Origin: Chromatiaceae bacterium | Lineage (GTDB): Bacteria; Pseudomonadota; Gammaproteobacteria; Chromatiales; Chromatiaceae | NCBI GenBank assembly: GCA_027078745.1 | Contig: JALWWO010000020.1 | Location: 26,119 to 90,118 of the forward strand | Length of the DNA stretch: 64,000 nucleotides | Direction of reading: 5' to 3' | Shown: positions 28,832 to 37,931 of the stretch, in pieces | Position numbering within the stretch: position 1 is the stretch's first letter | How the letters are laid out: each line of letters opens with the position of its first letter | Notes under the pieces: model-generated | The model's input: only the letters and a program-made list of their open reading frames with translations | What the model was told of the DNA's origin: nothing | Databases searched by the model: none | Program-made: the position numbers and the translations under genes

Positions 28832-29506
28832 ATGGACCCGGAAAGAGCACAGATGCTTGCGGATATTGCCGCAGAAACACGCTATGTGGCTCGAACGATT
28901 GGCCGATCCTCTCTGCGCCCGGAGGTGATGCGAGCCATGGCGGCGGTGCCCCGCCATCGATTTGTACCCGAATCCCAGCGGCGCTTTGCCTACAGCAACC
29001 GGCCCTTGCCGATCGGCCAGGGGCAGACAATTTCCCAGCCCTTCATCGTGGCCCTCATGACCGATCTATTAGGCTGCGGCGCGGGGGATCGGGTGTTGGA
29101 AATCGGGACGGGCTCCGGTTATCAAGCGGCTGTGTTGGCCGAACTCGGGGTAGAAGTCTACTCGGTAGAAATCATTCCTGCGCTGGCGGCGCAAGCAGCG
29201 CAGCGCTTGCAGGCTTTAGGCTATGAACAGGTGCACATTCGCCGAGGCGATGGTTACGGGGGATGGCCGGAATGTGGACCCTATGCGGGCATCCTCATCA
29301 CGGCGGCAACGCCACAGGTTCCACCCCCTCTGCTGGCGCAGCTCGCTCCGAAGGGCCGGTTGGTGGCACCCCTAGGCCCGATGTATGGTTCTCAGGAACT
29401 TTCCCTGTACGAGCGGTGCGAGGACGGACTTCTGCACCATCGAACCCTGCTGCCGGTAGCCTTCGTGCCCTTTACCCGAGAGAAGGAAGGGGATACCTTT
29501 GCGTAG
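28832..29506 (+). CDS. pcm: Protein-L-isoaspartate O-methyltransferase
   Basis: Repairs isoaspartyl residues in damaged proteins using SAM. The motif VLEIGTGSGYQAAVLAEL and the substrate-side PLPIGQGQTISQPFIVALM are diagnostic. The start is set at ATG 28832 because AGGAG lies eight bases upstream, giving 224 residues; ATGs at 28799 and 28826 are in frame but have poorer ribosome sites. Confidence 0.93.
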   Translation: MDPERAQMLADIAAETRYVARTIGRSSLRPEVMRAMAAVPRHRFVPESQRRFAYSNRPLPIGQGQTISQPFIVALMTDLLGCGAGDRVLEIGTGSGYQAAVLAELGVEVYSVEIIPALAAQAAQRLQALGYEQVHIRRGDGYGGWPECGPYAGILITAATPQVPPPLLAQLAPKGRLVAPLGPMYGSQELSLYERCEDGLLHHRTLLPVAFVPFTREKEGDTFA

Positions 29507-29528
29507 TGAAATTAAAACAGGCTAAAAT
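29499..29528 (+). promoter_or_regulatory. Candidate promoter upstream of EF-G2 gene
   Basis: TTGCGT (29499-29504), an 18-base AT-rich spacer and TAAAAT (29523-29528) precede the EF-G gene by about 76 bp. The -35 box overlaps the end of pcm. Plausible but not strong. Confidence 0.35.
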
Positions 29529-29604
29529 GGAAAATTTAGCGGTGCTCAGCCGTCCCCCTTGAATCCCATCCGATTCAGCATTTTTTCAGGAGCAGGAAGC
29601 AGCT

Positions 29605-31686
29605 ATGACAGATCTCACACGCTACCGAAACATCGGTATTTTCGCCCATGTGGATGCGGGTAAAACGACGACCACCGAGCGGATTCTGAAATTAACCGGC
29701 CGGATTCACAAGACGGGCGAAGTACACGATGGGGAAGCGACCACCGATTTCATGGATCAGGAAAGGGAACGGGGCATTACCATTCAATCCGCCGCCACTT
29801 CTTGCCAATGGAAGGGACATCGGCTGAACATCATCGATACCCCGGGCCATGTGGACTTCACCATCGAGGTCTATCGGTCACTCAAGGTGCTAGATGGTGG
29901 CATCGGGGTGTTCTGTGGTTCCGGCGGTGTGGAACCCCAGTCTGAAACCAACTGGCGCTATGCGAACGAATCCGGCGTAGCCCGGATCATTTTTGTGAAC
30001 AAGCTCGACCGAATCGGCGCGGACTTCTACCGAGTGGTCGATCAGGTGCGCGACGTGCTCGCCGCCAATCCCCTGGTGATGGTGTTGCCCATCGGGGTGG
30101 AGAGCACTTTCAAGGGGGTTGTAGATCTCTTGAGCCGCAAAGCCTGGGTATGGGATGAGTCCGGCGATCCGGAACAGTACGAGATCCAGGAGGTGCCGGC
30201 AGATATGGTGGACCAGGTGGAGGAATGGCGGGAGCGCCTCATCGAAACCGCCCTGGAGCAGGACGATGAAGCCTTAGAAAAGTATCTGGAAGGGGAAGAA
30301 CCGGATCTGGCGACCATCAAGGCCTGTATCCGCAAGGGTACCATCAACTTGGATTTCTTCCCCACCTACTGCGGCTCTGCCTTTAAGAATAAAGGGGTGC
30401 AACCCCTGTTGGATGCGGTGGTGGATTATCTCCCGAACCCCATGGAAGTGGATCCCCAGCCAGAGATCGACTTGGCGGGCAATGAGACGGGAAGATATGC
30501 CATCGTGGATCCCGATCGTCCCCTCCGCGCCCTCGCCTTTAAGATCATGGACGATCGTTTCGGCGCCCTCACCTTCACCCGCATTTACTCCGGACGCATC
30601 AAAAAGGGCGATATCGTCCTGAACAGCTTCACGGGCAAGACCGAACGCATCGGGCGCATCGTGGAGATGCATGCGGATTCCCGAGAGGAGTTGAGCACTG
30701 CGCAGGCAGGGGACATCGTGGCCTTGCTAGGCATGAAGCACACTCAGACCGGCCACACCCTCTGCGATCCCAAGGACCCCGCCACCTTGGAACCCATGGT
30801 TTTTCCAGATCCCGTGATCTCTGTGGCCGTGGTGCCCAAGGACAAGGGGGCGGCGGAAAAGCTGGGTGTTGCCCTCAACAAGATGATGCAGGAGGATCCT
30901 TCCTTCCAGGTAGAGACGGACGAGGATAGCGGAGAAACCATTCTCAAAGGTATGGGCGAACTGCACCTGGATATCAAGATCGATATCCTCAAGCGCACCC
31001 ACGGGGTGGAAGTGGAAGTAGGCAAGCCCCAGGTGGCCTATCGGGAAACCATCACCCGCCGAGTGGAAGACAGCTATACCCACAAGAAACAGACCGGTGG
31101 AGCCGGTCAGTACGCCAAAATCGACTATGTGCTAGAGCCCGGCGAGCCGGGCAGCGGCTTTGTCTTTGAATCCGTGGTGACCGGTGGCAATGTGCCTCGG
31201 GAATTCTGGCCTGCTGTGGAGAAGGGCTTCCAAGACAGCATGGAAGAAGGGGTGCTCGCCGGATTCCCCCTCGTGGATGTGAAGGTAACTCTGGTAGACG
31301 GCGCCTATCATCCGGTGGATTCCTCGGCCGTGGCCTATGAGATCGCTGCCAAAGCAGCCTATCGTCAATCCGTGCCCAAGGCAGGACCCCAGCTCATGGA
31401 ACCCATCATGAAAGTGGATGTGTTCACACCGGAAGATCATGTGGGCGATGTGATCGGAGATCTCAACCGGCGGCGAGGCATGATCAAATCCCAAGAATCC
31501 ACCCCTAATGGGGTGCACGTCAAAGCGGATGTCCCCCTGAGCGAAATGTTCGGCTACATCGGAGACTTGCGCACCATGACTTCCGGTCGAGGCCAGTTTT
31601 CCATGGAATTTTCCCATTATCTGCCCTGCCCTAAGCCTGTGGCAGAGGCAGTGGTCAAAGAAGTACAGGAGCGCCAGAAGCGCTGA
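29605..31686 (+). CDS. fusA2: Elongation factor G, type 2
   Basis: A 693-residue translational GTPase with G motifs [17 protein letters not shown] and NKLD and the domain IV loop [17 protein letters not shown]. It matches the second, non-str-operon EF-G found in several Gammaproteobacteria rather than canonical FusA (short G' insertion, [15 protein letters not shown] start). No S7/S12/EF-Tu genes flank it, supporting the EF-G2 reading. Proposed roles are ribosome recycling or translocation under stress. A good ribosome site (AGGAG) precedes the ATG. Confidence 0.92.
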   Translation: MTDLTRYRNIGIFAHVDAGKTTTTERILKLTGRIHKTGEVHDGEATTDFMDQERERGITIQSAATSCQWKGHRLNIIDTPGHVDFTIEVYRSLKVLDGGIGVFCGSGGVEPQSETNWRYANESGVARIIFVNKLDRIGADFYRVVDQVRDVLAANPLVMVLPIGVESTFKGVVDLLSRKAWVWDESGDPEQYEIQEVPADMVDQVEEWRERLIETALEQDDEALEKYLEGEEPDLATIKACIRKGTINLDFFPTYCGSAFKNKGVQPLLDAVVDYLPNPMEVDPQPEIDLAGNETGRYAIVDPDRPLRALAFKIMDDRFGALTFTRIYSGRIKKGDIVLNSFTGKTERIGRIVEMHADSREELSTAQAGDIVALLGMKHTQTGHTLCDPKDPATLEPMVFPDPVISVAVVPKDKGAAEKLGVALNKMMQEDPSFQVETDEDSGETILKGMGELHLDIKIDILKRTHGVEVEVGKPQVAYRETITRRVEDSYTHKKQTGGAGQYAKIDYVLEPGEPGSGFVFESVVTGGNVPREFWPAVEKGFQDSMEEGVLAGFPLVDVKVTLVDGAYHPVDSSAVAYEIAAKAAYRQSVPKAGPQLMEPIMKVDVFTPEDHVGDVIGDLNRRRGMIKSQESTPNGVHVKADVPLSEMFGYIGDLRTMTSGRGQFSMEFSHYLPCPKPVAEAVVKEVQERQKR

Positions 31687-31734
31687 AATTTCAAGTCGTT
31701 CTCTCTACAATGCCTCAGGGCCATTTCATGATTT

Positions 31735-31752
31735 CCCTTCCCTCGGGAAGGG
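31735..31752. repeat. Intergenic GC hairpin, REP-like
   Basis: CCCTTCC (31735-31741) pairs with GGAAGGG (31746-31752). It has no T-run and is close in sequence to the hairpin at 3134-3153, including the trailing GGCG. Confidence 0.4.
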
Positions 31753-31773
31753 GCGAGTTACGCAGGGGAGATT

Positions 31774-32013
31774 ATGCTTTCCGAACACCATGACATCGAC
31801 CATGAGTTTCCTGAATATCATCAGAAGCTCGAAGCCCTCCTGGCGCAGGACCCAGAATTCGCTGCGCTGGTAAAGCAGCATGATGCCTTGGACGATGAAA
31901 TTCGGGAATTGGAAGAGCGAGGTCAACCGATTTCCGATGAGAACATGGAAGCGCTGAAGTTCCGACGCGCAGAGCTCAAAGATCGGATCTACGCGAGATT
32001 GCGCCAGGATTGA
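31774..32013 (+). CDS. YdcH/DUF465 family small coiled-coil protein
   Basis: A 79-residue basic/acidic helical protein starting MLSEHHDIDHEFPEYHQKL and containing the DUF465 pattern of two helices (LVKQHDALDDEI, then LKFRRAELKDRIY). It was earlier seen in many Proteobacteria as a small protein of unknown function. It has its own AGGGGAG ribosome site and stands alone between EF-G2 and the qmo operon. Confidence 0.85.
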   Translation: MLSEHHDIDHEFPEYHQKLEALLAQDPEFAALVKQHDALDDEIRELEERGQPISDENMEALKFRRAELKDRIYARLRQD

Positions 32014-32313
32014 ACCCGCAGGGGATTTCCCAAGGAGGGGAAAACATTCTGGCAAACCCTCGAGGATCGCTTCCCCAAGGGCGGTCCTACCCAATAACCC
32101 GCCTCTATCTCGCAATCGAAAATTGCGATGTGAAAACCGCATGCATGCGCTAGCAGTTCGTCCGCGAGGAAGGTATCTTAGAAAGTTCTGATATTCGGTG
32201 TAGGTACACTGCCGCAACCGGATTGAACCGAGGTAACGCATGGCAACGGCAGCGGTGCAGTAAGCCCGCTCGGTTGTTCGCCAGATTTATTCCGCTAAGA
32301 CGGAGGAAAGTCC
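32014..32313 (+). other. 300-bp leader region of the qmo/hdr operon
   Basis: No gene is visible. It holds a perfect inverted repeat (see 32110) and must contain the operon promoter, but no pair of boxes is convincing: TTAGAA and TAGGTA with a 17-base spacer around 32178-32206 is only a weak match. The GGAGGAAAG ribosome site for qmoA is at the right end. Confidence 0.5.
32110..32128. promoter_or_regulatory. Inverted repeat, possible operator upstream of qmoA
   Basis: TCGCAAT (32110-32116), five-base gap, ATTGCGA (32122-32128): perfect 7-bp arms, 186 bp before the qmoA start. Could be a regulator site or RNA hairpin. Confidence 0.4.
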
Positions 32314-33597
32314 ATGACGGAAGTCGTCGCAACCAACGAGACCATTCTCGTGGTCGGTGGTGGCATCAGCGGCTTGACCGCTGCCCTGGAAGCTGCCGAG
32401 ACCGGCAAACAGGTCGTGCTCGTTGAAAAGCGTCCCTACCTGGGCGGCCGAGTCTCCCAGCTCTACAAGTATTTCCCGAAACTCTGTTTTCCCACCTGCG
32501 GCTTGGAAATCCACCAGCGCCGCGCCAAGACGAATCCCAACCTCCGCATCCTTACTATGGCTGAGGTGACGGATCTCAAGGGAGAGGCAGGAAAATACAC
32601 GGCCACTGTGAAACTAAAACCTCGCTATGTCAACGAAAACTGCACCGCCTGCGGGGACTGTGCCAAGGCGGTGGAAGCCGAGTTCGAGGATGAGTACAAC
32701 TATGGGCTCGGCAAGCGTAAGGGGGCCTATCTCCCCTATCGCATGGCCCATCCTGCCCAATATGTGCTGGATCCCCGCATCCTCGGCACCGAGGACGCGG
32801 AACGCGCCAAGGCAGCCTGCAAGTACAACGCCATCGATCTGGACATGCAGGAGGAGACCATTGAATTTCCCTGCGGGGCGGTGATCTGGGCCACGGGCTG
32901 GCGGCCCTATGATGCGGCGAAGATTCAGCCCTATGGCTATGATCGCTTCCCCAACGTCATCACCTCTGTGGAATTCGAACGCCTGGCGGATCCCTCCGGG
33001 CCCACGGGGGGCAAGCTGGTGCGTCCCTCCGACGGCAAGGAAGCGAAGAACATCGCCTTCATCCAGTGCGCGGGCTCCCGAGATCGCAACCATCTGTTGC
33101 ACTGCTCCCGCATCTGCTGCATGGCTTCCCTCAAGCAGTGCACCTATGTGGCGGATGCTTGGGGAGAAGAAGCGGATGTGAGCCTGTACTACATCGACAT
33201 TCGCGCCATCGACCGGTTCGAGGACTTCTACACCAAGGTGCGCGCCATCGAGCAGGTGAAGTTCATCAAATCCAAGCCCGCTTCCATCGTGCAGGATCAA
33301 GACGGCAATCCCGTGGTGCATGGTGTGGACACCGAGGGCTATAAGCGCTATGCCAACACGCATGATCTGGTCGTGCTGGCCATCGGCATGGAACCCTCCG
33401 TGGATAAAGACAGCTTCCCGGTGGACATCGTGCTCAATCGGGAAGGATTCATCGAAGCGGACCCAAGCAACGGAGGGGTCTTCGCCGCGGGCAGCGCTTC
33501 GGATGCCTTGGATGTGAATCGAGCGGTACAGCATGCGACGGGTGCGGCCCTGCGGGCGATCCAGGTAGTCAACGGCGCAGCAGGCGTGGAGGGTTAA
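32314..33597 (+). CDS. qmoA: QmoA-like FAD protein (HdrA family)
   Basis: 427 residues of the HdrA-type flavoprotein family: dinucleotide loop VVGGGISGLTAALEAAE (15-20 being GGGISG), the HdrA-typical RPYLGGRVSQLY, an iron-sulfur motif CTACGDC near residue 109, and the Cys-rich block FIQCAGSRDRN with CSRICCMASLKQ. It lacks the extra C-terminal ferredoxin domains of methanogen HdrA, which fits QmoA. In sulfur metabolism QmoA and QmoB pass electrons between APS reductase or a related enzyme and the quinone pool. First gene of a four-gene operon. Confidence 0.9.
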   Translation: MTEVVATNETILVVGGGISGLTAALEAAETGKQVVLVEKRPYLGGRVSQLYKYFPKLCFPTCGLEIHQRRAKTNPNLRILTMAEVTDLKGEAGKYTATVKLKPRYVNENCTACGDCAKAVEAEFEDEYNYGLGKRKGAYLPYRMAHPAQYVLDPRILGTEDAERAKAACKYNAIDLDMQEETIEFPCGAVIWATGWRPYDAAKIQPYGYDRFPNVITSVEFERLADPSGPTGGKLVRPSDGKEAKNIAFIQCAGSRDRNHLLHCSRICCMASLKQCTYVADAWGEEADVSLYYIDIRAIDRFEDFYTKVRAIEQVKFIKSKPASIVQDQDGNPVVHGVDTEGYKRYANTHDLVVLAIGMEPSVDKDSFPVDIVLNREGFIEADPSNGGVFAAGSASDALDVNRAVQHATGAALRAIQVVNGAAGVEG

Positions 33598-33601
33598 ACA
33601 G

Positions 33602-35887
33602 ATGGCAGCAGACAAGAAGTTCGCCGGATACATTTGCACCGGCTGCGGCATCGGCGATCGGTTAGACGTGAAACAGCTGGAAACGGTCGCCACCCGAGAA
33701 GGCAAAATGGCTTTCTGCAAGCAACATGAAATGCTCTGCTCTGCGGAAGGCGTGCAGATGATTCGGGACGACATCGAGAAGGGGGAGGCGACCCATATCA
33801 TGATCGCCGCCTGCTCTCGCCGCGCTAAGATGGAAGCCTTCCACTTCCCCGAGGTCGCCATGTCTCGGGCCAACCTGCGGGAAGGCGTCATCTGGCTTCG
33901 TCCCGAGGGAGAGGAGCATCAGGAAACCACCCAGGAAATGGCGGATGACTATGTCCGCATGGCCTGTGCGGAAGTCAAGTTCATGAACGTGCCCCAACCT
34001 TCGGGGGAACAAGGACTGACCCGCAGTATTCTGGTGGTAGGCGGCGGGGTTACGGGCATGGTCTCCGCCCTGGAAGCCGCCAAGGCAGGCTATCAAGTGC
34101 ATTTGGTCTGCTTTGAGTCCGAACTCGGCGGGCCTTGGAAGGATCTCTATAAGCGAGTGCCCTTCCGAGCTGCCGACGTCGATGTGCCCAACGGAAACAA
34201 TGTGGATCTGCCGCAACCGGAAGATCCAGGCGTTGCGGAACTCGCGGAACAGGTGCAGGCCCAGGACAAGATTCGGGTCTATCTGAACGCCAAGATCACC
34301 AAGACTTCCGGCGCCCCGGGGCGCTTCTCCGTAGACATCAGCACGGAATCCGGCTCCACGGTGACCGAAAACATCGGCGCCATCGTGCAGGCGACGGACT
34401 TCAAACCCTACGATGCCAACCAGCTTCCTGAATTCGCCTATGGCAAAACGCCGGACGTAGTGACCAACTTCGAACTGGAAAAGCTGGCGAAGGAAGCGAA
34501 CGGCGGCCCCATCAAGCGGCCCTCCGACGGCAAGGAAGTTAAATCCGTGGCCTTCATTCAGTGCGCGGGGCAGCGTTCCGAGAAAGAAGGGCATCTGCCC
34601 TATTGCTCCGGGTTCTGCTGCACCGAGTCCATCAAGCAGGCCCTGTATTTCAAGGCCCAGAATCCGGATTGCGACGCCACCGTATTGTTCGACGATCTGC
34701 GGACACCGGGCGCGGCGGGGGAAGATTTCTATCGGGCAGGCCAGCAAGCGCGGGTCACCTTCGCCAAGGCGAAAGCCAATGAGGTCGTGCAGAACGGCGA
34801 CCGGCTGACGGTAAAGTTCCGGGATCTCATCCTGGATGAGGACACGGAGATGGAGTGCGATCTGGTCGTGCTGGCCACCGGCCAGGTGCCCAACTCCGGC
34901 CCGGATCCCTATGCTCAGCTCGCGGTGGAAGAGGCGGAAAGCGAGGAAGAAAAAGAGGCAGCCCGCAAGGCCTTGGAAGTTGCCCCGCCCTCGATCCTCA
35001 ACTTGGACTATCGTCAGGGCACGGATCTGCCGCACCTGAAGCACGGCTTCACGGATTCCCACTTCATCTGCTTCCCCTACGAAACTCGCCGGACAGGGAT
35101 CTATGCAGCCGGCCCCGTGCGCCGGCCCATGGATATGAAGCAGGCGATGGATGACGCGGTGGGCGCTACTCTCAAGGCGATTCAGGCGGCGGAGAACGCT
35201 GCCCGAGGGGCAGCCGCCCTGCCCAGGGTGGGCGATCTAAGTTATCCCCGCTTCCGCAGAGAGGGTTGCACCCAGTGCAAGCGCTGCACAGTGGAATGTC
35301 CCTTCGGGGCCATCAATGAAGACGAGGAACGCTATCCCCAATTCAACGAATCCCGCTGCCGGCGCTGCGGCACCTGCATGGGAGCCTGTCCCGTGCGGGT
35401 GATTTCCTTTGAGAACTACTCAGTGGACACCGTGGGGCAGCAGCTCAAGAACGTAGACATTCCCGACGAGTTCGACGAGAAGCCCCGGATTCTGGTGCTG
35501 GCCTGCGAGAATGATGCTTATCCCGCCCTGGACATGGCCGCTCAGGCGGGGGAAGAGCTGACGCCCTGGGCGCGGGTGATTCCGGTGCGGTGTCTCGGTT
35601 CCGTGAGCCTCTCTTGGATCACGGATGCCCTCAACTCAGGCTACGATGGGATCGTGCTCATGGGTTGCCGTCGAGACGATGACTATCAATGCCACTTCGT
35701 GCGCGGGTCCAAGATGGCTGCTGAGCGCATGAGCAAGGTGGGCGATACTCTGCAATCCCTGAATCTGGAACCGGAGCGAGTCGCCCTCTACGAAGTGGCC
35801 ATCACCGACATCAAGCGCGCACCCCAATTGATCAATGACATGGCCGAGACCGTGGACAAGATCGGCATGAGCCCGTTCAAGTTCTAA
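33602..35887 (+). CDS. qmoB: QmoB-like FAD/iron-sulfur protein (HdrA-MvhD fusion)
   Basis: 761 residues. The N-terminus has Cys motifs (YICTGCGIGD, then CKQHEMLC). A FAD domain follows (VVGGGVTGMVSALEAAKAG, FIQCAGQRSEKEG). Two 4Fe-4S ferredoxin clusters sit at about 560-605 (CTQCKRCTVECP and CRRCGTCMGACP), and the C-terminal MvhD-like domain runs to the end (VLACENDAYPAL, GCRRDDDYQCHF). This exact order is that of QmoB. Only four bases separate it from qmoA, so the pair is translated together. Confidence 0.9.
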   Translation: MAADKKFAGYICTGCGIGDRLDVKQLETVATREGKMAFCKQHEMLCSAEGVQMIRDDIEKGEATHIMIAACSRRAKMEAFHFPEVAMSRANLREGVIWLRPEGEEHQETTQEMADDYVRMACAEVKFMNVPQPSGEQGLTRSILVVGGGVTGMVSALEAAKAGYQVHLVCFESELGGPWKDLYKRVPFRAADVDVPNGNNVDLPQPEDPGVAELAEQVQAQDKIRVYLNAKITKTSGAPGRFSVDISTESGSTVTENIGAIVQATDFKPYDANQLPEFAYGKTPDVVTNFELEKLAKEANGGPIKRPSDGKEVKSVAFIQCAGQRSEKEGHLPYCSGFCCTESIKQALYFKAQNPDCDATVLFDDLRTPGAAGEDFYRAGQQARVTFAKAKANEVVQNGDRLTVKFRDLILDEDTEMECDLVVLATGQVPNSGPDPYAQLAVEEAESEEEKEAARKALEVAPPSILNLDYRQGTDLPHLKHGFTDSHFICFPYETRRTGIYAAGPVRRPMDMKQAMDDAVGATLKAIQAAENAARGAAALPRVGDLSYPRFRREGCTQCKRCTVECPFGAINEDEERYPQFNESRCRRCGTCMGACPVRVISFENYSVDTVGQQLKNVDIPDEFDEKPRILVLACENDAYPALDMAAQAGEELTPWARVIPVRCLGSVSLSWITDALNSGYDGIVLMGCRRDDDYQCHFVRGSKMAAERMSKVGDTLQSLNLEPERVALYEVAITDIKRAPQLINDMAETVDKIGMSPFKF

Positions 35888-35908
35888 ATCGGTAGACAGG
35901 GAACGAAC

Positions 35909-35933
35909 TGGGGGCAGGAATGCACTGCCCCCA
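35909..35933 (+). promoter_or_regulatory. Strong hairpin in qmoB-hdrC spacer
   Basis: TGGGGGCAG (35909-35917) pairs perfectly with CTGCCCCCA (35925-35933) around a 7-base loop in the only long gap (74 bp) of the operon. There is no T-run, so it is more likely an mRNA processing or stability element than a terminator. Confidence 0.5.
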
Positions 35934-35961
35934 AGCCGCTGCCGAGCCAGGAGAACCGAGA

Positions 35962-36582
35962 ATGAGTAACACGCAAATGATCGAGAAGTATCGCACCCAC
36001 TTCCTCCGGGAAGTGGAAGCGAATGTGGAAGAGGGCGAATGGGTCAAGATGTGCATGCAATGCGGTGTGTGCTCTGGCTCCTGTCCCCTGGGCAAACACT
36101 GGGCCCACCCCCCCCAAGAGATCTTCATGATGATCCGCGCGGGTAAACGGGAAGAGGTGCTGACTTCTGATTCCATGTGGATGTGCACCTCTTGCTACAA
36201 CTGCATCGTGCGCTGTCCGCGGGAACTGCCCATCACCCACATCATGCACGGGCTGGCCCATTATGCGAAGCGCCTGGGCTTGGTGCCGGAGAATCAGCCC
36301 ACCGCCAAGTTTGCCCAACTCTTCTGGGACAACCTCATGAAGAAGGGGCGAGTCAACGAACTCAAGCTGGGGTTGAGCCTCTATTTCATGAACGGCTTTG
36401 CCGAAGGCGTGAAGACTTCCTTGGCGCGGCGGAAGCTGGGCATGAACATGGTCAAGACAGGCCGAATGAATCCGATGGAGATCCTGGGAGGCCATGGGGT
36501 CAAGGATCTCAGCGGTTTTAAAAAGGCGATTCAGAAAGCCCAAGAACTGGAAGATGCCCGCATCGCCAAGCAAGGAGCCTAG
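35962..36582 (+). CDS. hdrC: HdrC-like iron-sulfur protein
   Basis: 206 residues from ATG 35962, which has AGGAG upstream; an in-frame ATG at 35920 would read through the hairpin. Two 4Fe-4S motifs are visible, CMQCGVCSGSCP and CTSCYNCIVRCP. There is no membrane domain, so this is soluble HdrC and not QmoC, which fuses HdrC to a haem b membrane part. It passes electrons between QmoAB and HdrB. Located between qmoB and hdrB in one operon. Confidence 0.88.
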   Translation: MSNTQMIEKYRTHFLREVEANVEEGEWVKMCMQCGVCSGSCPLGKHWAHPPQEIFMMIRAGKREEVLTSDSMWMCTSCYNCIVRCPRELPITHIMHGLAHYAKRLGLVPENQPTAKFAQLFWDNLMKKGRVNELKLGLSLYFMNGFAEGVKTSLARRKLGMNMVKTGRMNPMEILGGHGVKDLSGFKKAIQKAQELEDARIAKQGA

Positions 36583-36587
36583 AGATC

Positions 36588-37487
36588 ATGGCTAAGAAAG
36601 AATATTCCTTCTATCCCGGGTGCTCTTCTCAAAAGGGCGCCTCCTCTTCCAACTATCTGGTTTCCGTGCAGACCATGTGCGAGGAGCTGGACATTCAGCT
36701 CAATGAGATCCCGGATTGGAACTGCTGCGCCGCCTCCATCGGTTACGCAGGTGGCGGAGAACTGCCCCGCCTGACCCTGTCCGCCCGCAACATCGCCCTG
36801 TCCGAGGAGCACAACCCGGGGCAAGAGATCGTGGCCACCTGTGCTGCCTGCTGGTTGGCCACCCGAGAAGCTTCAGAACGCTTGGAACAGGATGATTCCC
36901 TGCTGGCGGAAGCCAATCAGGCCCTGGCGGAAGCGGGGCTCAAGCTCAGAAACGAGACCCCCATCAAGCACATGGCCGAAGTACTCATCGAAGACATCGG
37001 CTATGAAGCCATCGGCGCCAAGGTCAAGAAGCCCCTAGAGGGCATCAAGATCGCGGGCTATGTGGGCTGCCAGACCAACCGGCCCTTCGGCATCGCGGGT
37101 GAATCCTATGAGAACCCCAAATACCTGGATAAGTTGGTGGAAGCCCTGGGCGGCGAATCCCTCCCCGACTATGAAAAGAAGGTGCAATGCTGCGGCGGTG
37201 CCTTGGCCTTCTCGGAGCCGGAGAAATCCCAAGAGATGGTGAAGGGCATCATCGAAGCGGCCTACGATCACGGCGCAGACCTGATCGTTACTCCTTGCCC
37301 TGTGTGCCAAATGAATGTGGAGGTCTATCAGGACGAGATCAACGCCACCTACGGCACCCAATTCAAGATGCCGGTGGTGTACTACTCGACCCTCATGGCG
37401 GTGGCCTATGGTCGCAGCGCCAAGGATGCGGCCCTCAACGGTCAGATCATTCCAGCGAAAAAGCTGGAGGAATTGGCCGCGAAATAA
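36588..37487 (+). CDS. hdrB: HdrB-like heterodisulfide reductase subunit
   Basis: 299 residues with two CCG-type cysteine-rich domains: first half PGCSSQKG, NCCAAS and CAACWLA; second half GCQTNRPF, CCGGALAF and TPCPVCQMN. These bind the noncubane 4Fe-4S clusters that reduce disulfides. The combination QmoA-QmoB-HdrC-HdrB, with HdrCB in place of QmoC, suggests the electron acceptor or donor is a thiol/disulfide (DsrC trisulfide being a candidate) or an unknown quinone link. Followed by a good terminator. Confidence 0.9.
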   Translation: MAKKEYSFYPGCSSQKGASSSNYLVSVQTMCEELDIQLNEIPDWNCCAASIGYAGGGELPRLTLSARNIALSEEHNPGQEIVATCAACWLATREASERLEQDDSLLAEANQALAEAGLKLRNETPIKHMAEVLIEDIGYEAIGAKVKKPLEGIKIAGYVGCQTNRPFGIAGESYENPKYLDKLVEALGGESLPDYEKKVQCCGGALAFSEPEKSQEMVKGIIEAAYDHGADLIVTPCPVCQMNVEVYQDEINATYGTQFKMPVVYYSTLMAVAYGRSAKDAALNGQIIPAKKLEELAAK

Positions 37488-37504
37488 TTCGGGAATTGAC
37501 CCAA

Positions 37505-37527
37505 GGCGGGTCTCACACCCGCCTTTT
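37505..37527 (+). terminator. Rho-independent terminator of the qmo/hdr operon
   Basis: GGCGGGT (37505-37511), 5-base loop, ACCCGCC (37517-37523), TTTT. It lies 18 bp after the hdrB stop. Confidence 0.85.
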
Positions 37528-37931
37528 AATGGGCGCAGCAGCCAGTCCCTGTGAGAAACTGGCGACGAGTCACGATTCGTCCCTCGTTCCCGACTGCTAG
37601 CCTAGCTGTACGACCGATCGTCCGATTGACCAATACTGCTTCCGTGCTCGGAGGGAGCAGGGGTAGTGGGCTGTTTTTCGACCGGAAGGGAGATTTTCAC
37701 CTCCCTGAAGGTTTCTTCCCTTCAGTCTCTCTCGGGTCGAGCAGCAGCTCTGCAGGCAGCTTCCGCCAGGGATCAAGCAGGGGCACAATGGATATGATGA
37801 AGGGCGATCGGAAATCCTGTTCTTCTCGTTCTAACCAGATCCCTTCTAACCAGATACCCTTCCGGCAATAGGGTTCCTAATCCGTTCCGTTTATCAGAAT
37901 CTGTGCCCAGGGGAGTCGGGGCCCTTGGACT
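37528..37931. other. Gene-free stretch of about 400 bp
   Basis: Both strands were read; only short frames without ribosome sites or family features are present. Small direct repeats such as TCTAACCAGAT (around 37838 and 37848) and several weak hairpins occur. No RNA gene was recognised. Confidence 0.5.

Noticed and set aside
33662..35062. 466-codon minus-strand frame opposite qmoB
   Set aside because: Antisense to a clearly coding iron-sulfur flavoprotein; no start signal or recognisable motif.
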